Shown here: piece after piece, positions 19,540 through 29,757 of the stretch | How positions within the stretch are numbered: the stretch's first letter is position 1 | Layout of the letters: each line of letters opens with the position of its first letter | NCBI GenBank assembly: GCA_040954595.2 | Contig: CM082579.2 | Span: forward strand, 14,260,001-14,324,000 | From: Balanoglossus misakiensis | Taxonomy: Eukaryota; Hemichordata | DNA length: 64,000 bases | Reading direction: 5' to 3' | Position numbers and translations under genes: made by a program | Notes under the pieces: model-generated | Told to the model about the DNA's origin: nothing | Database searches by the model: none | Seen by the model: only the letters and a program-made list of their open reading frames with translations

Positions 19540-19593
19540 GGGTCATAGTGCTGGAACGACATGTTTAAACAGGTCGTTCCGGCACTCTGACCC
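19540..19593. repeat. Hairpin-forming inverted repeat
   Basis: The arms at 19,540-19,560 ('gggtcatagtgctggaacga') and 19,573-19,593 ('gtcgttccggcactctgacc') pair over about 18 of 21 positions around a 12-base loop. The following 80 bp repeats 'gtcgtttcagccc' and 'gtcgttacagccc'. It is possibly the end of a small DNA element. Confidence 0.65.
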
Positions 19594-20088
19594 TTTCGGC
19601 CCCAGTCGTTTCAGCCCCCATTTTCCACGACCCAAGTCGTTACAGCCCGGACAGTAACACCCCAAACATTTCAACACTTATCAGGGAAGACCTTAGCCCA
19701 ACTATTAAAACTTGGCTTGAACCTACTTAAGTTCTCCGCATGAAATATGAGCGAGCGTTGTCAGAGGACGACAGCTACGCACACTTTGGGCGTGACCGAA
19801 TCAAACAGAATTGAATATTCTATATTCGGAAAAAACACCTTATCTCCGTTTTGCCGTTGACAAACCGATTTCTGTCATGACAGTTACTCCCGGGGACTGT
19901 GACAGACCATATACAGACAGTAGAGGCCGCGCGCTGGGGGTCTACACAAGTCACTACAGCTGATGTAAGCAAGTACAACATGCTTTGCTTGCAGGAATGT
20001 TCCATTTTCAATAGAGGGGTGTGTATATTCAGAGGGAATGTCAGTCGGGGCCCTGGCTGGCAACATGCGGCGTATATATTGACAATCT

Positions 20089-21016
20089 TAGCCGGGAGAC
20101 CAGGGCGTCGATCTAAAATACAACGCTCGGGGACAGTCGAGCAAGTCCTGCTGAGCTGAAAGATAGTAGTCTTGGCAACGATCGAGGTCGCTTAGTAACA
20201 AATGGATAACGAGTGATCTATCAAATGTTGACGGGCGCCAGTGGTTGGATGATATAATTAAAGGCACGTAAGCTGTAACTGGATAAAAAATTAAAGTTTT
20301 AAATAATCTCATATATGCTTTTAATTATGTCTATTAAATGCTGTTTCATGATAATATATCAAGCTCAACACTTATTTATGACAAAATGGCCAAAAATTAA
20401 AGAAAAACGAAAATTCCTGCAATTTTAAAAAAAGCGCAATATTGCAATGAAAAATGAAAATCTGATGTCTCAGTGGTGTACATTTACTTCCATGAGCTCA
20501 AGTGGATGAGATCATGTTTTGTTTATGAAGTTTCACAACCGGAAATGCAACATTTTCATTGTTTCTTGCATTTTCCCACGGTGGCGGCCATAATCGCTTG
20601 CGGCAAAGCTTTATTATTTATCTGGTTAAAACTTGCATATGCACTCATACTTAGGGTTTATAATGCTTGTGTATTGTTCACTACCTTCATCTGTATGGAC
20701 TAATGGTAGTGCAGTTTGAAACAAAAATTATGAAAATTATCCCAAAAGTTACACCTTACGTGCCTTTAACAAAGCTTGGTTATGAATATTCATACACCTT
20801 CAAAACCACTCCCACATCCCATCGCGGGAATTTCACACATGACTCCACCTCTATTTCCTTATTTAGAAGGCGACGATGTCATGTGGTTAACATTGAGTGA
20901 CCAATTAGCTTACACGCAAGATTTACCACACGTGTCGTTCTACGAACAGAATTCTGTTCGTAAATAGAGACTGTCCCCGGGCGTTTCTTTTCCCCGACGC
21001 CCTGGTCTCCAGGCTA
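20089..21016. mobile_element. Non-autonomous DNA element with 9-bp target duplication (MULE-like)
   Basis: The terminal inverted repeats start TAGCC(G/T)GGAGACCAGGGC and extend about 50 bp with a gap-containing inner part. Inner landmarks are 'cggggacagtc' at the left and its complement 'gactgtccccg' at the right. Both ends are flanked by the identical 9-mer TGACAATCT at 20,080-20,088 and 21,017-21,025. A 9-bp duplication is typical of Mutator-like elements, while hAT makes 8 bp. The 928-bp interior has no transposase, so any mobilisation would need an enzyme from elsewhere. Confidence 0.85.
20941..20962. repeat. Perfect 22-bp palindrome
   Basis: Centred on GAATTC, with each half TACGAACAGAA. 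It lies about 55 bp from the right end of the 928-bp element. Perfect self-complementarity over 22 bp suggests a dimeric protein site or a cruciform. No second copy was noticed. Confidence 0.75.
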
Positions 21017-21025
21017 TGACAATCT

Positions 21026-21328
21026 CGCTGATAGGCGCAGCTGGAATTTATGTTTCTGTGGTATGATTATTGTATTTTATCAATGCACAATCACGATGGG
21101 CGAGTTTCAAGCAAGCAATTGGATTCGCTTCAATCCCTCACTAAAATCTAGACTGCACCACTGTATAATAACACAATACAGTCTTCTAGCCTCATGGTAT
21201 AAACAGGAACTCTTGTCTGCTGGACATCCGGGTACTTTGGTCTACTGAGTGAACGCGTTACGTATAGAGGTAACGCAAAGTGAAAACCTATTTAAGGCAG
21301 CCACAACAATCAGTGTTGACGTACATAC
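21026..21328. other. Noncoding, nothing recognised
   Basis: Short open frames only. There are no motifs or repeats that I can support. Confidence 0.45.
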
Positions 21329-21431
21329 AATCTGACTAAAATCGCAGTTGGTATGACGACAGCATACTAATAATACTGTACCACATAAGTAAAACACGTC
21401 GTCGTACCGTACATCTGAATTTATTCAGATT
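21329..21431. repeat. Imperfect hairpin, copy 1
   Basis: The arms start 'aatctgactaaaatcgcagt' and end 'catctgaatttattcagatt', with inner pairing 'gacgac'/'gtcgtc'. It has the same design and similar sequence as the hairpin at 21,693-21,801 but is more diverged. Confidence 0.55.
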
Positions 21432-21447
21432 ACTGCATATTTGCATA

Positions 21448-21658
21448 TACTGTGAAACAAGTTATTTTCGCGAGCAATACATTTTCGCGAGATACGTGAG
21501 AGCCAAAATGGTATGAAAATAAGAGGTCGCATAATTATTTTTGAAGATAACGATGCAGTGAATGAAATAAGAGAACGCGAAAATTAATACTCGCGAAACA
21601 GTAGCCTCTCTCGATATCGTGAAAATTTCAACTCGCTAAAATAAAGTGTTTTACAGTA
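21448..21658. mobile_element. 211-bp MITE with TA ends
   Basis: The left end 'tactgtgaaacaagttattt' plus 'tcgcgag' and the inverse of the right end, 'tactgtaaaacactttattt' plus 'tagcgag', form ~28-bp terminal inverted repeats. TA at both outer edges fits the TA target duplication of Tc1/mariner-type elements. There is no coding. Confidence 0.65.
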
Positions 21659-21692
21659 GTTTATGTATGTAAAGTGTTCCTGATGTTAACAC

Positions 21693-21801
21693 AATCTGAT
21701 TAAAATCAGATGTAGGCCTAGGGAATGGCGACGTAGTTTTTTGATGCTGCGACAGCATAAAAAACACGTCGCCGTTCCCTACATCTGATTTTAATCAGAT
21801 T
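21693..21801. repeat. Long hairpin, copy 2
   Basis: The left arm 'aatctgattaaaatcagatg' with 'tagg..tagggaatggcgacg' pairs with the right arm 'cgtcgccgttccctacatct' with 'gattttaatcagatt'. The arms are ~45 bp around a loop with 'gctgcgacagc'. The outer 20 bp are themselves palindromic. GTTAAC lies just outside on both sides (21,685-21,690 and 21,805-21,810). It is a MITE-like foldback. Confidence 0.7.
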
Positions 21802-21915
21802 AGCGTTAACATAACTTTATCAGAATAAGTTAACGCCATAACTTTGACAGAATAAGAGTTGCCTCAAACGGCTCTAACCGAATTTCCATTAATAGCAGAA
21901 CAAACAAGCTGTAAT

Positions 21916-23883
21916 CAATACGCCAACCTTTAAAATATTACTTTAGAAAGTTTGTATTCATACTTTCTTCAAGTTGTCATAACGCTAACCCGAAATGTGT
22001 TTTAGTATTGCCTTTGTATTAATGGGCTAGATTCATGGCGTTATATGTCATAAATTAAAAAGACAACCCTTATTGTTTTTGATAATATTTATGTCGGAGA
22101 ATCCACAATGAAAAATATGTATTTTCAATTTCATAACTCAAAATAATTTCCAAATCCATGACCTTATTTTCAACTCCAGTGATCGTACATCCTGAACCTT
22201 GTTCCAGTAAATGATTGGTCATTACAGGGTTAATGGGCACTCTCCCGTTCTCTTCCTCCGCAGTTTCATTCATGTTCTTGTTTGACGGAAATGGGTGTGA
22301 CCAGACGCTTGAATGTTTTCATGTGGGTTGAGTTGTTCATCGGGAACGGCCTCCTGGTGTGTCTGTACAGGTACGCAAGGAGAAACTGCCCACAAGAAGC
22401 TGCGAGTGAAACTATTTAAGGTAGTATGTGCCTCGCGGTCCGAGATTCAGACAAATGATAGTCCTCAAAACTTTTTCAAGTAATTGATTTACTAAAGTGT
22501 GTGGTGAGTCTCTTTGAAAACAACAACAATATTACTCATCATATTGTAATTTTTTGAAACTATAAAATGAAGTTGACAATGCACCAAACAGATTCTATTT
22601 ATTTCTTCATGACCATGTTCACCCCAAGGTCATATGGACCTGCAAGTATATGCCAGAGCCAGAGACGACATTACCGAAGCCAGAGTTTAAAGCTTACAGG
22701 TCACCCCTTGCCAGCTCATGACTAGCTAAACTGCCATGGATGCTAAGAGATATATGACTACGGTAACCTGTAGATGGTTTCAGTATGTTTGAAGAAAGTG
22801 GTGGCGCACTTTTGGCTACATTTGAAATGGCTATGGTACCAGTGGTTGAATTTGCAAAGGTGACCTTTGACCTGGCATCTTTAAAGATATTAAAGAACGA
22901 TTTACCATTCCTTGTTGTCGTAAAATGACATCTGTAATAACTTATATTTTATCTGTTCATCTTGAAGTACTATATATTTAAACGCCAATTTTCCATTGCC
23001 AATCAAGTTTTTACAAATAAATTGTAATATGCATGTTGATTTTACAAAAACTCCTTACTTCCAAGTGAATTCTGTTACACATCACGTAACTATTTTCCCC
23101 ACGAATTCTTCAGTTGCTAACTCGGAAATTTCATATATTGGGCAGAAATTGGATACATTACCCAGCCATTAAAATTACAGTTTTCTATTTTAATTGATCG
23201 TCCATAACTTCAAGTACTTTGACTTGACATACATTAAAAACATCATGGTGAATAAATAAAAATTATTTGATTATCTAATTGTGCATGTTTACATGGTTTT
23301 ATTTTAGTATGCTGGGTACTTAATGTCTAATGGCTCGCTGATTTTATACTGTTCAAGATGACAATCTAATTTTAGTTTTCAGCTGATAATTGAAATCAAT
23401 GATTCAAAAAAATTGAATTTTGACATGAATAAACTTCTTGTTCATGGCAGTTGCTGTGTTTTGTTTCATTTGTATTCAATTTTTGCAAGCATACCATTGA
23501 GCACAGTTTGATTTGATTAAACATGTTTATCGGAAAATTTTGTCATTTGAAATATCTGTTTTTGCGCCCTCTACCATTTGACCAAATGATTCTCTTATTT
23601 TGGTGGCCTTTGTCTGTGTATATGAGAATACTATAGTACTCTCGCATCGATCATAGTAGAAGTTGAAAACGTCTCTTGCCACGTGGCCTGGAAGAAAGGC
23701 GATCTTTAGAGTAAAAAAAACAAATTATCCAGATAGGAAGCTAGAAAAGAAGTTGAATCGTTGAAATTTTATTTATTTTATATTGTTAATATCGTTGGTG
23801 ATGTTGACTGGCCGACAATCTTTGTCACACGAGTCTTTTCAGGCAGATTAAAACATTGCCTATTCCAGCAATAATCACAACAG
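21916..23883 (+). repeat. Long dispersed repeat 'AB', copy B (1,968 bp)
   Basis: A direct repeat of 5,110-7,064, colinear with scattered substitutions and small indels. One insertion of about 10 bp sits near 23,530. Its last ~690 bp (from about 23,187) were copied again at 26,477 as part of a tandem duplication. No gene is called. Confidence 0.85.
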
Positions 23884-24867
23884 GAGTGTGTCACACAGGA
23901 GACAGTTGGGATAATAGTCATAATCTACCTTAGTTTGTTGTCAACAACCAGATGTGGTCGCATTCCGTGCATCCGTGCATATTTTGGAACAACGACTCTA
24001 TCGAACAGACGTATTTCAAACACCTTGGAGAAAAACATCGATGACCAGTGGAATTGACTGTCGCTTGAAATCCGATAGGAATACACCTGTTTACGGTGGA
24101 CGATACCGACACTCCTCTGCTAACTTAATCTGCTCTGCTAACTATACCTGCTTTGATTAAGTTGCGTCTAAAAATTTCCTTACAATACAATGTGGGTCTC
24201 GACTGTCGGTCCCAACTATAGCGACGACAGCCTCGGTATGTTTCGCCGATAGCAATCCGGAGATGAAATTTGCATACAGCAATATCTTTCAAGACAAATA
24301 ATTTATGTCCTAAAGGTATTACTTTTAGTGGTCTGACGGAGACGTTTTCTGCTGTAACATGCAAAACCTGCGGCGGACCTGAGGTCATGTTGCGAACACT
24401 GTAGTTTTGTTACGCCCGCCATCCTTCGGACGTTTACCTCATCGGGGCTTCTTTGGGGAATCAGCCACGTCCGAAGGGTGAGAGTGTAAATTCTCTCCCT
24501 CTCCTTCTCCACCCAACATATTCATAGAGTCAGAGAGAGGTACCCGGCATATCGTAAACTTAACGAGAGGCATAACGAGACTTTCAACAAGTTTTCCGAG
24601 TAACACAAATAGTTCTGGTTTATTACTGGTCACACGTAAGAATTACACGACTCTATCCATGCTCGTTGACTCCCGTCACGGATCTCCGGTGATAATAATG
24701 TGATATCAAATTTCACCACCTCTTATTAATACGTTAGTCAAGTATTATGTCATAAAAGGAACACGTCATCTTAATATTTCTTAAACATGAACTTAGCGCG
24801 TGATATCTCTATCTCGTTCTGACATGTATCAATTACACAATCTTGTTTACTCTGAGTGAAGTACCTA
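23884..24867. repeat. Non-satellite spacer S, copy 1
   Basis: About 980 bp of mixed-composition DNA between repeat AB and the satellite. It is repeated almost identically inside 26,477-28,157 and in part at 32,129-33,000. It includes the 25-bp quasi-palindromic motif at 24,193-24,217 and a pair 'tctgctaact' near 24,117 and 24,133. Open frames of up to 87 codons recur in all copies only because the copies are identical. No domain is seen, so no gene is called. Confidence 0.75.
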
Positions 24868-26476
24868 TTTTTTTTGATGATTTTCACCGGTTTTTTTTTT
24901 CAAAAATCGACGAACCCATGATTTTTTTCAAAATCGACGAAATTTTGAGATTTTGCAGTCGAAAATTTGTCATTTTGTTGATTTTCACCCATGTTTTTTT
25001 TAAACAATCGACGAACCCATGATTTTTTTTCAAAATCGACGAACTTTTGAGATTTGGAAAATCGAAAATTTGTCATTTTTTGATGATTTTCACCCATGAT
25101 TTTTTTACAAAAATCGACGAACCCATGATTTTTTTCAAAATCGACGAAATTTTGAGGTTTTGCAAAGTCGAAAATGTTTCATTTTTTGATGATTTTCACC
25201 ATGTTTTTTTTTAAAAATCAACGAACCCATGATTTTTTTTCAAAATCGACGAAATTTTGAAATTTTGCAGTCGAAAATTTGTAAATTTTTGATGATTTTC
25301 ACCCATGTTTTTTTAAAAAATCAACGAACCCATGATTTTTTTCAAAATCGACGAAATTTTGAGATTTTGCAAAGTCGAAAATTCACCCATGTTTTTTTTC
25401 AAAAATCGACGAACCCATAATTTTTTTCAAAATCGACGAAATTTTGAGATTTTGCAAAATCAAAAATTTGTCATTTTTTGATGATTTTCACCATGATTTT
25501 TTTCAAAAATCGACCAAATTTTGAGATTTTGCAGTCGAAAATTTGTAATTTTTTGATGATTTTCACCCATGTTTTTTTTCTTAAATCGACGAACCCATGA
25601 TTTTTTTCGAAATCGACGAAATTTTGAGATTTTGCATTCGAAAAATTGTCATTTTTTGATGATTTTCACCCATGATTTTTTTCAAAAATCGACGAACCCA
25701 TAATTTTTTTCAAAATCGACGAAATTTTGAGATTTCGCAAAGTTGAAAATTTGACATTTGTTGATGATTTTCATGAGCTATAGCCCATGATTTTTTTTTC
25801 AAAAATCGACGAACCCATGTTTTTTTTTCAAAAATCGACGATATTTTGAGATTTCGCAAAGTTGAAAATTTGACATTTGTTGATGATTTTCATGAGGTAT
25901 AGCCCATGATTTTTTTTTCAAAAATCGACGAAATTTTGAGATTTGCAAAGTCGAACATTGGTCATTTTGATGATTTTCACCCATTTTTTTTTTCAAAAAT
26001 CGACGAACCCATGATTTTTTTTCAAAATCGACGAAATTTTGAGATTTTGCAAAGTCGAAAATTTGTAATTTTTTGATGATTTTCATCCATGTTTTTTTTC
26101 ACAATTCAACGAACCCATGATTGTTTTCAAAATCGACGAAATTTTAAGATTTTGCAAGAACCCATGATTTTTTTCAAATTCGACGAAATTTTGAGATTTT
26201 GCAAAGTCGAAAATTTGTCATTTTTTGATGATTTTCACCCATGATTTTTTGCAAAAATCGACGAACCCATGATTTTTTTCCAAAATCGACGAAATTTTGA
26301 GATTTTGCAAAGTCGAAAATTTGTCATTTTTTGATGATTTTCATCCATGTTTTTTTCTCAAAATTCAACGAACCCATGATTTTTTTCAAAATCGACGAAA
26401 TTTTGAGATTTTGCAAGAACCCATGATTTTTTTCAAAATCTCAAAATTTCTTCGATTTTGAAAAAAATCATGGGTT
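24868..26476 (-). repeat. AT-rich satellite array, - orientation, block 1
   Basis: The monomer is ~78 bp and on the + strand carries 'ttttttgatgattttcaccc', 'atgattttt.tcaaaaatcg' and 'acgaaattttgagattttgc'. It is the reverse complement of the main array. Monomers here are more divergent, and some are half-length. The block ends in a hairpin at about 26,425-26,476 where 'cccatgatttttttcaaaat' meets its own complement. Confidence 0.92.
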
Positions 26477-28157
26477 CTTTTAATTGATCGTCCATAACTT
26501 CAAGTACTTTGACTTGACATACATTAAAAACATCATGGTGAATAAATAAAAATTATTTGATTATCTAATTGTGCATGTTTACATGGTTTTATTTTAGTAT
26601 GCTGGGTACTTAATGTCTAATGGCTCGCTGATTTTATACTGTTCAAGATGACAATCTAATTTTAGTTTTCAGCTGATAATTGAAATCAATGATTCAAAAA
26701 AATTGAATTTTGACATGAATAAACTTCTTGTTCATGGCAGTTGCTGTGTTTTGTTTCATTTGTATTCAATTTTTGCAAGCATACCATTGAGCACAGTTTG
26801 ATTTGATTAAACATGTTTATCGGAAAATTTTGTCATTTGAAATATCTGTTTTTGCGCCCTCTACCATTTGACCAAATGATTCTCTTATTTTGGTGGCCTT
26901 TGTCTGTGTATATGAGAATACTATAGTACTCTCGCATCGATCATAGTAGAAGTTGAAAACGTCTCTTGCCACGTGGCCTGGAAGAAAGGCGATCTTTAGA
27001 GTAAAAAAAACAAATTATCCAGATAGGAAGCTAGAAAAGAAGTTGAATCGTTGAAATTTTATTTATTTTATATTGTTAATATCGTTGGTGATGTTGACTG
27101 GCCGACAATCTTTGTCACACGAGTCTTTTCAGGCAGATTAAAACATTGCCTATTCCAGCAATAATCACAACAGGAGTGTGTCACACAGGAGACAGTTGGG
27201 ATAATAGTCATAATCTACCTTAGTTTGTTGTCAACAACCAGATGTGGTCGCATTCCGTGCATCCGTGCATATTTTGGAACAACGACTCTATCGAACAGAC
27301 GTATTTCAAACACCTTGGAGAAAAACATCGATGACCAGTGGAATTGACTGTCGCTTGAAATCCGATAGGAATACACCTGTTTACGGTGGACGATACCGAC
27401 ACTCCTCTGCTAACTTAATCTGCTCTGCTAACTATACCTGCTTTGATTAAGTTGCGTCTAAAAATTTCCTTACAATACAATGTGGGTCTCGACTGTCGGT
27501 CCCAACTATAGCGACGACAGCCTCGGTATGTTTCGCCGATAGCAATCCGGAGATGAAATTTGCATACAGCAATATCTTTCAAGACAAATAATTTATGTCC
27601 TAAAGGTATTACTTTTAGTGGTCTGACGGAGACGTTTTCTGCTGTAACATGCAAAACCTGCGGCGGACCTGAGGTCATGTTGCGAACACTGTAGTTTTGT
27701 TACGCCCGCCATCCTTCGGACGTTTACCTCATCGGGGCTTCTTTGGGGAATCAGCCACGTCCGAAGGGTGAGAGTGTAAATTCTCTCCCTCTCCTTCTCC
27801 ACCCAACATATTCATAGAGTCAGAGAGAGGTACCCGGCATATCGTAAACTTAACGAGAGGCATAACGAGACTTTCAACAAGTTTTCCGAGTAACACAAAT
27901 AGTTCTGGTTTATTACTGGTCACACGTAAGAATTACACGACTCTATCCATGCTCGTTGACTCCCGTCACGGATCTCCGGTGATAATAATGTGATATCAAA
28001 TTTCACCACCTCTTATTAATACGTTAGTCAAGTATTATGTCATAAAAGGAACACGTCATCTTAATATTTCTTAAACATGAACTTAGCGCGTGATATCTCT
28101 ATCTCGTTCTGACATGTATCAATTACACAATCTTGTTTACTCTGAGTGAAGTACCTA
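26477..28157. repeat. Spacer copy 2 (end of repeat AB plus spacer S)
   Basis: A near-identical copy of 23,187-24,867 at a constant offset of 3,290 bp. The junction 'atgggttc|ttttaattgatcg' joins the satellite directly to the middle of repeat AB. Together with the next block it forms the second unit of a 3.29-kb tandem duplication. Confidence 0.92.
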
Positions 28158-29757
28158 TTTTTTTTGATGATTTTCACCGTTTTTTTTTTTCAAAAATCGA
28201 CGAACCCATGATTTTTTTCAAAATCGACGAAATTTTGAGATTTTGCAGTCGAAAATTTGTCATTTTGTTGATTTTCACCCATGTTTTTTTTAAACAATCG
28301 ACGAACCCATGATTTTTTTTCAAAATCGACGAACTTTTGAGATTTGGAAAATCGAAAATTTGTCATTTTTTGATGATTTTCACCCATGATTTTTTTACAA
28401 AAATCGACGAACCCATGATTTTTTTCAAAATCGACGAAATTTTGAGGTTTTGCAAAGTCGAAAATGTTTCATTTTTTGATGATTTTCACCATGTTTTTTT
28501 TTAAAAATCAACGAACCCATGATTTTTTTTCAAAATCGACGAAATTTTGAAATTTTGCAGTCGAAAATTTGTAAATTTTTGATGATTTTCACCCATGTTT
28601 TTTTAAAAAATCAACGAACCCATGATTTTTTTTCAAAATCGACGAAATTTTGAGATTTTGCAAAGTCGAAAATTCACCCATGTTTTTTTTCAAAAATCGA
28701 CGAACCCATAATTTTTTTCAAAATCGACGAAATTTTGAGATTTTGCAAAATCAAAAATTTGTCATTTTTTGATGATTTTCACCATGATTTTTTTCAAAAA
28801 TCGACCAAATTTTGAGATTTTGCAGTCGAAAATTTGTAATTTTTTGATGATTTTCACCCATGTTTTTTTTCTTAAATCGACGAACCCATGATTTTTTTCG
28901 AAATCGACGAAATTTTGAGATTTTGCATTCGAAAAATTGTCATTTTTTGATGATTTTCACCCATGATTTTTTTCAAAAATCGACGAACCCATAATTTTTT
29001 TCAAAATCGACGAAATTTTGAGATTTCGCAAAGTTGAAAATTTGACATTTGTTGATGATTTTCATGAGCTATAGCCCATGATTTTTTTTTCAAAAATCGA
29101 CGAACCCATGTTTTTTTTTCAAAAATCGACGATATTTTGAGATTTCGCAAAGTTGAAAATTTGACATTTGTTGATGATTTTCATGAGGTATAGCCCATGA
29201 TTTTTTTTTCAAAAATCGACGAAATTTTGAGATTTGCAAAGTCGAACATTGGTCATTTTGATGATTTTCACCCATTTTTTTTTTCAAAAATCGACGAACC
29301 CATGATTTTTTTTCAAAATCGACGAAATTTTGAGATTTTGCAAAGTCGAAAATTTGTAATTTTTTGATGATTTTCATCCATGTTTTTTTTCACAATTCAA
29401 CGAACCCATGATTGTTTTCAAAATCGACGAAATTTTAAGATTTTGCAAGAACCCATGATTTTTTTCAAATTCGACGAAATTTTGAGATTTTGCAAAGTCG
29501 AAAATTTGTCATTTTTTGATGATTTTCACCCATGATTTTTTGCAAAAATCGACGAACCCATGATTTTTTTCCAAAATCGACGAAATTTTGAGATTTTGCA
29601 AAGTCGAAAATTTGTCATTTTTTGATGATTTTCATCCATGTTTTTTTCTCAAAATTCAACGAACCCATGATTTTTTTCAAAATCGACGAAATTTTGAGAT
29701 TTTGCAAGAACCCATGATTTTTTTCAAAATCTCAAAATTTCTTCGATTTTGAAAAAA
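28158..29757 (-). repeat. AT-rich satellite array, - orientation, block 2
   Basis: A copy of block 1 at offset 3,290-3,291 bp, differing by one or two bases in homopolymer runs. It ends in the same hairpin, but here the sequence continues into + oriented satellite instead of spacer. Confidence 0.92.

Larger units (their letters stand above)
18561..20079. other. Noncoding stretch with simple-sequence and hairpin features
   Basis: No gene is recognised. It contains G- and C-homopolymer tracts (18,893-19,012) and a strong hairpin (19,540-19,593), listed separately. Short open frames near 19,820-20,160 lack any motif. Confidence 0.5.

Noticed and set aside
5110-23883. The two ~1.96-kb direct repeats as the LTRs of one large retroelement
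   Set aside because: The primer binding site is 1.5 kb downstream of copy A, not adjacent to it. The copies do not start TG or end CA at the homology borders.
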